From contig CAWDZB010000007.1 in assembly GCA_963806685.1 (NCBI GenBank), positions 1 to 64,000 of the forward strand: DNA of 64,000 nucleotides. The letters run 5' to 3'. How positions within the stretch are numbered: the first letter of the stretch is position 1; the number at the start of each line of letters is the position of its first letter. Shown in pieces: positions 57,521 to 64,000 of the stretch. The notes beneath the pieces were generated by a model. It was not told where the DNA came from and made no database searches. It saw nothing but the letters and a program-made list of their open reading frames with translations. Source of the stretch: DDH964 sp963806685 (lineage in GTDB: Bacteria; Desulfobacterota; Desulfuromonadia; Desulfuromonadales; DDH964). A program made the translations under genes and the position numbers.

Positions 57521-58516
57521 TTAACCTTCCATCTCGATCAGCGAGTGGTCGCCGATGTTCATCTTCCCCGGTGAGCCGATCAGGGTCACGGCGTCGCCGA
57601 GGATGCTTCCTTGCAGGACCAGCGAGCGGACAGTGCTGCCGGCGTTGATGATCGAATCGCGGATGATGCTGTTCTCGACCACGCTGCCGGCCGCCACCGA
57701 GACGTTGGGGCCGAGGATGCTGTTGCGTACCTTCACTCCCTCGCCGACGTGAACCGGCTCGATGAGGACCGAGTCGATAATCTCGCCGTGGCAGTGGTGG
57801 CGTCCCTTGAGCAGGTAGCGGTTGGTCTCGAGCAGGGTCTCCGGCTTGCCGCAGTCGAGCCAGGCGTCGATCTCCGGGGCGAGGAATCGGTATCCGTCCA
57901 GAATCATGCGCATGAAGACCGCCGGCAGGAAGTATTCCCCCTTGACCGTCTCCCCGGCGGCGATGGTCTCCTCGATGTAGGTCATGAAGCGGTGGCCGTC
58001 CTTGAGGTAGTAGAGCCCCACCTGGGCCAGCTTCGAGACCGGGGTATCGGGCTTTTCCACCATGTCGGTGATGAAGCCGGCCGTGACGACGTTGACCCCG
58101 AAGCGCTGGTAGTCCTCCACCTCCTTGGAATAGATCAGCCCGTCGCAGTCGGCGCAGAGTTCGGGAATCCGGCCCAGGTCGGCGACGAAGATGGTATCGT
58201 TGAAGACCACCAGCACGTCGTCCCCCGGGGCGATGCGCGGCGCCGCCAAAAAGACCGCGTGGGCCGGCCCGAGCCGCTCCTTCTGCACGATGTAGCTGCA
58301 GTTCAGGTCCGGAAAGGTATCCTTCACGAACTCTTCGATCTGGGAGCCGTTTTCATCGGTGATGAAGATGAACTCGTCGACCGGCAGGGTTTCGAGGCGG
58401 CTGACGATGTGCTCGAGGACGGTCTTGCCGGCGACCCGAACCAGGGACTTGGCCTTGGTGTGGGTGTGGGGACGCAGCCGCGTCCCCTTGCCGGCAACGG
58501 GCAGGATGACTTTCAT
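57521..58516 (-). CDS. Sugar-phosphate nucleotidyltransferase with C-terminal beta-helix
   Basis: A 331-residue enzyme. The N-terminus VILPVAGKGTRLRPHTHTKAKSLVRVAGKTVLEHIV is the nucleotide-binding signature, DDVLVVFNDTIFVAD the metal site, and VEKPDTPVSKLAQVGLYYL the sugar-binding loop. The C-terminal 80 residues are hexapeptide-like (VLIEPVHVGEGVKVRNSILGPNVSVAAGSVVENSIIRDS). It resembles glucose-1-phosphate thymidylyltransferase long forms and related archaeal-type enzymes; the sugar is uncertain. Confidence 0.88.
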   Translation of the reverse strand: MKVILPVAGKGTRLRPHTHTKAKSLVRVAGKTVLEHIVSRLETLPVDEFIFITDENGSQIEEFVKDTFPDLNCSYIVQKERLGPAHAVFLAAPRIAPGDDVLVVFNDTIFVADLGRIPELCADCDGLIYSKEVEDYQRFGVNVVTAGFITDMVEKPDTPVSKLAQVGLYYLKDGHRFMTYIEETIAAGETVKGEYFLPAVFMRMILDGYRFLAPEIDAWLDCGKPETLLETNRYLLKGRHHCHGEIIDSVLIEPVHVGEGVKVRNSILGPNVSVAAGSVVENSIIRDSIINAGSTVRSLVLQGSILGDAVTLIGSPGKMNIGDHSLIEMEG

Positions 58517-58630
58517 TGCTCGCTCCTGGGAAAAGTTTGGCTTGTCAAGGTGCCTGTTTTTCAGCTAGTTTAGCGCCGGTATCCCCCTCTCGCCGCGAAG
58601 CGCGCCGAAGCGCCCCGGCAAGGAGTCCTG

Positions 58631-59500
58631 ATGAACGATCACTTGCTGCGCATCCTGGCCGAAGACGGTTCGCTGCGGGCCACGGCCGCCCTGACCACCG
58701 CCGTCGCCGAGGAGACCCGCCACCGCCAGCAGACCGACCCGACCGCCACCGTCGCCATCGGCCGCCTGGTCACCGCCGCGGCCCTGCTCGGCAGCCTGCT
58801 CAAGGGGGCGCAGCGCCTCGCCGTGATCATCGAGGGGAACGGTCCGCTGGGCCAGCTCTCCGCCGAGACCGACGCCCATGGGAATCTGCGCGCCACCCTC
58901 AAGCAGCCGCTGACCGGGCTGCCGCCCAAGGACGGCCGCTACGACGTCGCCGGGGCGATCGGCCGCGCCGGCTTTCTGCAGGTGGTCAAGGACCTCGGGC
59001 TGCGCGAGCCCTACCGCGGCATGGTGCAGCTGGTCTCCAGCGAGGTCGCCGAGGACCTGGCCTGGTACCTGACCAGCTCCGAACAGGTCCCCTCCTCGGT
59101 CGCCCTCGGCGTCGCCCTCGGCCCCCACGCCGAGGTGGCGGTGGCCGGCGGCTTCCTGGTCCAGGCGATGCCCGGCTGTCCCGAGGAACGGATCACCGCC
59201 CTCGAACAGCGGATCGGCGCCCTGCCGCCGGTCAGCACCCTGCTCGGTCACGGCCAGGCTCCGGAACAGCTCCTCGCCGAGCTCTTCGCCGGCATCCCCT
59301 ACCAGGTGCAGGGGCGCACCGAGCTGGTCTATCGCTGCACCTGCGGCCGCGACCAGGTCCGCGCCATGCTCGCCAGCCTCGAGCGCGACGAGCTGCGGCA
59401 GCTGGCGGCCGAAAACGAGGAGGTCACGGTGACCTGCGAATTCTGCAAGGAGCCCTACCACTTCTCCGCCGCGGAAGTGGCGGAACTGGCTGACGCCTGA
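58631..59500 (+). CDS. hslO: Redox-regulated chaperone Hsp33
   Basis: A 289-residue Hsp33. N-terminal domain starts DHLLRILAEDGSLRATAALTTAVAEETRHRQQTDPTATVAIGRLVTAAALLGSLLKG. The C-terminal zinc-thiol switch is complete: CTC near 236-238 and CEFC near 269-272 (CxC...CxxC). On oxidation the zinc is released and the chaperone activated. AAGGAG is 7 bases before the ATG. Complete length for the family. Confidence 0.95.
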   Translation: MNDHLLRILAEDGSLRATAALTTAVAEETRHRQQTDPTATVAIGRLVTAAALLGSLLKGAQRLAVIIEGNGPLGQLSAETDAHGNLRATLKQPLTGLPPKDGRYDVAGAIGRAGFLQVVKDLGLREPYRGMVQLVSSEVAEDLAWYLTSSEQVPSSVALGVALGPHAEVAVAGGFLVQAMPGCPEERITALEQRIGALPPVSTLLGHGQAPEQLLAELFAGIPYQVQGRTELVYRCTCGRDQVRAMLASLERDELRQLAAENEEVTVTCEFCKEPYHFSAAEVAELADA

Positions 59501-59702
59501 GCCCGCTCCAAGTCCGGCGAGTATAGCAGATGCCGTTTTCCCGGACCAGCTTCCCGTGTCCAGCTCGGTGCAGCCAATAGGGACGTTAACGCTGCGCTGC
59601 CTGCGGCTCCCCCCTCCTCTCTTGCCTTTCGGCCATAATCAATCTCCCCACCGACTCACGAATCTGCCCGGGATCGCCCGAAGACCCTGCGACCGGGGAC
59701 GG

Positions 59703-60278
59703 TCAGCCCCCTGCACGCCGCTCCCGGCCCAGCCGCCGGGCAAAGGCGGGGTGGTCGCGCAGCGCCTCCAGCAGCAGGTCGGCGGCGACGCCGTTGGCGA
59801 TGCCGGCCCCTAAGGAGAAGAGCAGGAAGTAGGGGTAGAGGTTCCAGATGCTGGCGGTGCGGATCAGCAGCAGCCAGGCGACCAGCAGCTGGCCGGTGGC
59901 GTGGCCGGCGGCGCCCAGGGCACTGACCCCGACCGGCCCGATGCGGCGGCCGGCCAGCGCCCGGGAACCGGTCATCAGGGTGGTGGCGGTCACGCCCCCG
60001 GCGAGGGAGAGGAAGAAGCCCGGGGCGAAGAGGTTGCCGAGCAGCAGGGAACCGACCCCGATGCGGGTCAAAGCCACCGCCCAGGCGGCCCGGCCGCCGA
60101 ACAGGAAGAGCGCGACCAGGGTCAGGATGTTGGCGAAGCCGAGGCGGAACCAGGGGGCCGGCGACGGCAGCAGTGCCTCGAGGGTGTGCAGGGCCACCGC
60201 CAGGGCGGCGAACAGGGCGAGGAAGACCCGGCGGCGCAGCCGTTCGAGCTCGAGGGGATCAACGGGAGAGGAGGTCAT
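59703..60278 (-). CDS. Gx transporter / heptaprenyl-diphosphate-synthase component I-like membrane protein
   Basis: A 191-residue protein with five hydrophobic helices (AALAVALHTLEALLPSPAPWFRLGFANILTLVALFLFGG...), the PF07456-type ECF-S-like membrane family. It is translated with the NusG-II gene (20-base overlap) and lies downstream of apbE; this trio is common beside Rnf/flavin systems. It is probably a small transport subunit of this group. ATG at 60278 follows GAGGTCA... poorly supported, but upstream frame is the antisense of the NusG-II gene. Confidence 0.82.
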   Translation of the reverse strand: MTSSPVDPLELERLRRRVFLALFAALAVALHTLEALLPSPAPWFRLGFANILTLVALFLFGGRAAWAVALTRIGVGSLLLGNLFAPGFFLSLAGGVTATTLMTGSRALAGRRIGPVGVSALGAAGHATGQLLVAWLLLIRTASIWNLYPYFLLFSLGAGIANGVAADLLLEALRDHPAFARRLGRERRAGG

Positions 60279-60660
60279 AGGCAGGTGCCGGTTCCTTGCC
60301 GCCGGGGCCGCCGTCGATGCGCACCAGCAGGCCATTGGGGACGCAGGCGAGCAGCTCCCCGGAGCGGGCGATGCTCCCCATGCCGATGCAGATCTTGCGC
60401 GGGCAGGGGGAGTCGAGGATGCAGATGCTGCCATGGCGGATGGCGAGGCGGGTGGGACCGAGGCGGCCGGCCACCTCCACCGTCCGCTCCTCGCTCAAGG
60501 GGGCGGTGAAGACTACCTTGCCGTCCCGCTCGACAACCACCCGCTGCCCCGGCGGGCCGGGGCGCAGCCAGACCAGCAGCACGCCGCAGAGTACCAGCAG
60601 CAGCGCCACCACCAGCCGGTCGAGGAGGCGGGTACGCCGCCAGGCCCCCTTCAGCGCCAT
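60259..60660 (-). CDS. NusG domain II-containing membrane-anchored protein
   Basis: A 133-residue protein. One N-terminal helix (about 15-33) anchors a NusG_II domain (QRVVVERDGKVVFTAPLSEERTVEVAGRLGPTRLAIRHGSICILDSPCPRKICIGMGSI) with the conserved cysteine pair in DSPCPRKIC. It overlaps apbE by 10 bases upstream and the Gx transporter gene by 20 downstream, so all three are coupled. Function of the NusG_II group is unknown; it always travels with this transporter. Confidence 0.88.
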   Translation of the reverse strand: MALKGAWRRTRLLDRLVVALLLVLCGVLLVWLRPGPPGQRVVVERDGKVVFTAPLSEERTVEVAGRLGPTRLAIRHGSICILDSPCPRKICIGMGSIARSGELLACVPNGLLVRIDGGPGGKEPAPAYDLLSR

Positions 60661-61652
60661 GTCACCTTGCCGGCCAGCCCCGGGGAGGTGACGGTACTGC
60701 CGTCGGCGGCAACAATCAGAGCCTCGCTGCCGGGGAAGTGCCGCAGCAACTCCAGACCGGGCTCGGGACCGAGGACAAAGACGGCGGTGGCCAGCGCATC
60801 GGCCAGTATCGCCTGCGGGGCGACGATAGTCACCGACTGGCAGCTGCGGGCAGGCTGGCCGGTCTTGGGATCGAAGAGGTGATGGTATCGCACCCCGTCC
60901 CGTTCGAAGTAGCGCTCGTAATCGCCGGAGGTAACCACCGCGGTGTCAGCCAGTTCCAGGGTAGCGAGGATGGCATCCTTTTTTCGCGGATGCTGGATGC
61001 CGATCTTCCAAAAGCGGTCGCCGCGGTCGCCGAGCAGGCGGATGTCGCCGCCGGCATTGACCGAGGCGTGGCTCACCCCGGCGGCTCGCAGCACGGCGAT
61101 GGCACGGTCGACGGCATAGCCCTTGGCGATGCCGCCGAGATCGACTGTGAGGCGCGGGTCGCGCTTGCTGACCACCCGTCCGTCGAGGCGCAGGTCGCCC
61201 GGCCCGCTTCCAGCAAGGGCGTCCTTAATCTCAGCGGCCGTCGGAATGTGCGGGTGCTCCCCTTCGATGTCCCAGAGGTCCTTGAGACGCCCCAGCCCCA
61301 TGTCGAAGGCCCCGCCGCTGGCCGTAGCGACCTGCAGGCCGGCGGCAATAACCGCGGCGGTGTCGGGCGAGATCTCCAGCGACACCGCGGCAGCGGAGAG
61401 CCGCGCTACGTCGCTTCCGGGCCGGTGCGGAGACATCAGGTTGTCGATCCTGGTCATTTCCGCGAAGGCCTTGTCAACAGCCGCCTCCAACGGCGCCTGC
61501 GCGGGGCCGAAGGCGGTGATTTCGACCACCGTTCCCATGATGATCCGGCTGCGCCGGACCTCGGCAGTTTTCCCGGAATGACCCGGGCAACCGCCGATCA
61601 GCAGGGGCAGGAACAGCAACAGCAGGCGAAGGAAGCGGCAGGAGCGAATCAC
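60651..61652 (-). CDS. apbE: FAD:protein FMN transferase (ApbE lipoprotein)
   Basis: A 333-residue lipoprotein (signal ends LLIGGC). It transfers FMN to threonine of target proteins such as RnfG/NqrC, in the periplasm. Family motifs: RIIMGTVVEITAFG, IDNLMSPHRPGSDVARLS, DLGGIAKGYAVDRAI, VNAGGDIRLLG and the Mg-binding HLFDPKTGQPA. Complete length. It heads a coupled operon with NusG_II and the Gx transporter; the targets are not in this window. Confidence 0.93.
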   Translation of the reverse strand: MIRSCRFLRLLLLFLPLLIGGCPGHSGKTAEVRRSRIIMGTVVEITAFGPAQAPLEAAVDKAFAEMTRIDNLMSPHRPGSDVARLSAAAVSLEISPDTAAVIAAGLQVATASGGAFDMGLGRLKDLWDIEGEHPHIPTAAEIKDALAGSGPGDLRLDGRVVSKRDPRLTVDLGGIAKGYAVDRAIAVLRAAGVSHASVNAGGDIRLLGDRGDRFWKIGIQHPRKKDAILATLELADTAVVTSGDYERYFERDGVRYHHLFDPKTGQPARSCQSVTIVAPQAILADALATAVFVLGPEPGLELLRHFPGSEALIVAADGSTVTSPGLAGKVTWR

Positions 61653-61665
61653 GAAAACCTCGCGG

Positions 61666-61703
61666 GAAAAACGCCGGCGGGGAGGACAGAGCCTCTCCGC
61701 CGG
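61666..61703 (-). terminator. Terminator between rimO and apbE
   Basis: A hairpin with outer stem CCGGCGG/CCGCCGG (61674-61680 with 61697-61703) and a partly paired inside. On the minus strand it is followed by CGTTTTTCCC. It separates the rimO transcript from apbE. Confidence 0.6.
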
Positions 61704-61711
61704 GGGGAGGT

Positions 61712-63055
61712 TCAGCTGTCGGCGCCGACGATCTCACCGATCAGGTCGTACTCGGAGGAGTCGGTCACCCGCAGCGGCACAATGGAGCCGATGTCGGCCT
61801 GGCCGGCGGTGATGTAGACCTGGCCGTCGACGTCGGGAGCCTGGCGGATGCTGCGACCACGCAGCAGCAGCTCGGTCTCCTCGCTGAAGCCCTCGACCAG
61901 CACCGGCTCGACGCGGCCGACCAGGGCGCGGTTCTTGCGGAAGGAAACCCTGCTCTGGGCCTTCATCAGCTTCTGGTAGCGGGCCTTCTTCACCCGCTCC
62001 AGGACCTGCCCCGGGAGCTTGGCGGCGCCGGTCCCCTCCTCGCGGGAGTAGCGGAAGACCCCGACCCGTTCGAAGTGCCCCTCCTCGACGAAGGCGAGGA
62101 GCCTGGCGAACTGCTCGTCGCTCTCCCCGGGGAAACCGACGATGAAGGAGGTGCGCAGGGTGGCCTCGGGCAGCCGCTCCCGGATACGCTGCAGCAGGCT
62201 GCGGATCCCCTCCTCGTCGACCCGGCGGTTCATCAGCGCCAGGATCGAATCGTCGACGTGCTGCAGCGGGATGTCGAGATAGCTGCAGATCTTATCTTCG
62301 GCGGCCATCAGCTCGAGGAGCTCGTCGCTGATGCCGTCGGGATAGGCGTAGAGGAGCCGCAGCCACTGCAGGTTCTCGATCTTGACCAGCTGCCGCAGGA
62401 GCTCCTCGAGGCGGGCGCCGTCGTGGCGATCCTGGCCGTAGGCGGTGACGTCCTGGGCGATAAGGTTGACCTCCCTGACCCCTTCGGCGACCAGCCGCTT
62501 GACCTCGGTGACCACCGATTCGATGCTGCGCGAGCGCAGCGGGCCGCGCAGCTGGGGGATGACACAGTAGGAGCAGAAATTGTGGCAACCCTCGGCGATC
62601 TTGACGTAGGTCGAGTAGAAAGGGGAGGACTTGACCCGCGGCGTGGTGTGATCGTAGAGGTACTCGGGCAGGCCGATCTCCTGGCGCGGTCCGGCGCCGG
62701 GGCGGGTCGATTCGAGCAGTTCGACGATGCGCGGGGCATCGCCGGTGCCGATGAAGAGGTCGACCTCGGGCAGCTCGCCGGCGAGCTCGTCCCGGTAGCG
62801 CTGCGGCAGGCAGCCGGAGACCACCAGCAGCTTACAGCGACCGTTCTTCTTGTGGTCGGCGACCTCGAGGATTGTCTCCACCGACTCTTCCTTGGCGTCG
62901 CCGATGAAGGCACAGGTGTTGACGACGATGACATCGGCCTGGGACTCGTCGGTGACGATCTCGTAGCGGTCGGCGGGGAGATGGCCGAGCATCACCTCGG
63001 CATCGACTAGGTTCTTCGGACAGCCGAGGCTGACCAGGCTCACTTTTTGTTTCAT
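61712..63055 (-). CDS. rimO: Ribosomal protein S12 methylthiotransferase RimO
   Basis: A 447-residue radical-SAM enzyme. N-terminal UPF0004 domain has KVSLVSLGCPKNLVDAEVMLG with the auxiliary-cluster cysteines (also NTCAFIGDAKEES, VSGCLPQRY). The radical-SAM motif is CHNFCSYC (near 156-163). A C-terminal TRAM domain ends the chain (ELLLRGRSIRQAPDVDGQVYI). The pattern SLGCPKNLVD distinguishes RimO from MiaB. It beta-methylthiolates Asp of S12. Confidence 0.96.
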   Translation of the reverse strand: MKQKVSLVSLGCPKNLVDAEVMLGHLPADRYEIVTDESQADVIVVNTCAFIGDAKEESVETILEVADHKKNGRCKLLVVSGCLPQRYRDELAGELPEVDLFIGTGDAPRIVELLESTRPGAGPRQEIGLPEYLYDHTTPRVKSSPFYSTYVKIAEGCHNFCSYCVIPQLRGPLRSRSIESVVTEVKRLVAEGVREVNLIAQDVTAYGQDRHDGARLEELLRQLVKIENLQWLRLLYAYPDGISDELLELMAAEDKICSYLDIPLQHVDDSILALMNRRVDEEGIRSLLQRIRERLPEATLRTSFIVGFPGESDEQFARLLAFVEEGHFERVGVFRYSREEGTGAAKLPGQVLERVKKARYQKLMKAQSRVSFRKNRALVGRVEPVLVEGFSEETELLLRGRSIRQAPDVDGQVYITAGQADIGSIVPLRVTDSSEYDLIGEIVGADS

Positions 63056-63101
63056 TCCACTCCCTGCGTACGCTGGACGCCTTAAGGGGGTTAAGTAAGT
63101 T

Positions 63102-63158
63102 CCGTTTTGAGTTTTGAGAGACCTTAACTTAAACCTTAAAACTCAAAACCTAAAACGG
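63102..63158. repeat. Imperfect inverted repeat between yajQ and rimO
   Basis: Arms 63102-63118 and 63142-63158 pair over 17 bases with two mismatches; the loop holds CTTAAC/CTTAAA words that echo nearby CTTAAG. AT-rich compared with both neighbours. Possibly a structured intergenic repeat. Confidence 0.5.
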
Positions 63159-63163
63159 CCTCT

Positions 63164-63649
63164 CTAACTTCTCATATTGACGAACTGCAGCTCGATCTCC
63201 AGCTCCTGCCCCTTGAGGGCCTGGATGACCTGCTGCAGGTCGTCGATCTGCTTGGCAGTGACCCGCACCTGGTCGTCCATGATCTGCGGCTGGACCTTGA
63301 GCTTGGTCTCTTTGATGCGCTTGACGATCTCCTTGGCCTGTTCCTTGTCGATCCCCTGGATGATGCCGATCCGCTGGCGGACGGCGCCGCCCGAGGCGGG
63401 CTCCTTCTTGCCGAAGTCGAGGCACTTGGGGGAGAGGTTGCGGCGCACCAGCTTCCCCTTGAGAATGTCGACGATCGCCTGCAGCTTGTAGTCGTCGGCG
63501 GCCAGGATCAGGATCGCCTCCTTTTCCAGGCTCAGCTCGTTGTGGGTCCCCTTGAAATCGTAGCGCTGGGCGATCTCCTTCAGCGCCTGGTTGACCGCGT
63601 TGTCCACTTCCTGCATGTCCACCTTGGACACGATGTCAAAGCTCGGCAT
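63164..63649 (-). CDS. yajQ: YajQ family nucleotide-binding protein
   Basis: A 161-residue protein (PSFDIVSKVDMQEVDNAVNQALKEIAQRYDFKGT is the family start; SPKCLDFGKKEPASGGAVRQRIGIIQGID follows). YajQ proteins bind nucleic acids, and Xanthomonas members are c-di-GMP effectors; the function here is not determined. It is 108 bases upstream of rimO on the same strand with an inverted repeat between. GGAGG precedes the ATG (63660 region). Confidence 0.93.
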   Translation of the reverse strand: MPSFDIVSKVDMQEVDNAVNQALKEIAQRYDFKGTHNELSLEKEAILILAADDYKLQAIVDILKGKLVRRNLSPKCLDFGKKEPASGGAVRQRIGIIQGIDKEQAKEIVKRIKETKLKVQPQIMDDQVRVTAKQIDDLQQVIQALKGQELEIELQFVNMRS

Positions 63650-63777
63650 CGTTAACCTCCTTCGGGAATCTGCCGGCGGCTCGATAATTCCGCCGAATCG
63701 ATGACTTATAGCACAAAGCCGCCCCGGAAGGGAAGACCCTGCCCGGGGCGCGAGCGAATACCGCCGCTGGCCGCACT

Positions 63778-64000
63778 TCAGGAGCCCGGCTGCATCCCGC
63801 CGGGGCGCACCACCTCGACACCAGGGGGGACGGTGAATCGAAAGTCCTTGTCGCCGAGCCCCCGGTTGATGCGGATGTGGCTGAATTCGATCAGCGTGCT
63901 GTTGCCGCCGGCATCGACGACCAGGCTGGAATGGAGCGGCAGGTAGCCGCCGGTATTGCCGCTGCGGGAGAAGGCCGCGACGGCGCGGCGGTCGACGACG
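63778..64000 (-). CDS. lolA: Outer-membrane lipoprotein carrier LolA (C-terminal part, cut by window edge)
   Basis: The minus strand is open from base 64000 to a TGA at 63778-63780 and reads about 73 residues: FSRSGNTGGYLPLHSSLVVDAGGNSTLIEFSHIRINRGLGDKDFRFTVPPGVEVVRPGG. The ending (F-S-x-I-R-I-N, then D-x-x-F-x-F-T-x-P-P-G-V-E-V) is the LolA C-terminal pattern. LolA carries lipoproteins across the periplasm. The N-terminal two thirds lie beyond the window. Confidence 0.75.
   Translation of the reverse strand, partial: VVDRRAVAAFSRSGNTGGYLPLHSSLVVDAGGNSTLIEFSHIRINRGLGDKDFRFTVPPGVEVVRPGGMQPGS

Noticed and set aside
1..64000. tRNA, rRNA or IS elements
   Set aside because: No tRNA-like cloverleaf, rRNA segment, transposase or terminal repeat was recognised on either strand; a covariance search would be needed to exclude small RNAs.

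Overview
The window is GC-rich, dense chromosomal DNA of a Desulfuromonadales/Geobacterales-type bacterium. This is inferred from gene content: 6 genes of c-type cytochromes (four multiheme), inner-membrane quinol-oxidising cytochromes of CbcL and ImcH type, lactate/TRAP genes and a GEMM-type riboswitch. No rRNA, tRNA, CRISPR array or complete insertion sequence was found.

Layout. 1-11.4 kb: the end of atpE, then a respiratory block with a nine-heme/cytochrome b fusion (CbcL type), an octaheme NapC-like cytochrome, two previously untracked 47-51 aa membrane proteins, a tetraheme/Fe-S/NrfD quinol oxidoreductase and an ImcH-type cytochrome. These would move electrons from menaquinol to periplasmic carriers. 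11.5-22.5 kb: a lactate (2-hydroxyacid) block with a GlcD/GlcF-type dehydrogenase, a Diacid_rec chemoreceptor, a universal stress protein, a DctPQM TRAP transporter, and divergent LutC and fused LutB-LutA genes. The divergent promoter region carries two TGGTNNNACCA operators, one beside each gene. 22.6-41.5 kb: housekeeping and envelope genes, including a chemoreceptor with two copies of its sensor domain, an L,D-transpeptidase, two ferritin-like paralogues, RadC, a U32 protein, an FKBP, GlgC, small cytochromes and a DUF815 ATPase.

41.9-45.0 kb is the first accessory highlight. A promoter, a GEMM-I-like (c-di-GMP or cyclic AMP-GMP) aptamer and an overlapping intrinsic terminator precede an operon of a small twin-arginine-leader peptide, a fused PqqD/HPr-kinase-like protein and a nucleotidyltransferase. 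This looks like a second-messenger-controlled peptide modification system.

48.1-54.0 kb is the second highlight, an AT-rich island. Convergent to an AAA ATPase/partner pair lies a ubiquitin-like conjugation operon: JAMM peptidase, Ubl ending in GG-AK, E2-like protein and E1-like ThiF protein. Several genes here are frameshifted. Core genes (DUF2339-like at about 6.0 kb, DUF445 at about 54.1 kb) are frameshifted too, so sequencing indels are a serious alternative to decay.

54.0-64.0 kb is ordinary core genome: DUF445, GNAT, M20 peptidase, sugar nucleotidyltransferase, Hsp33, the Gx transporter/NusG II/ApbE trio, RimO, YajQ and the 3' end of lolA.
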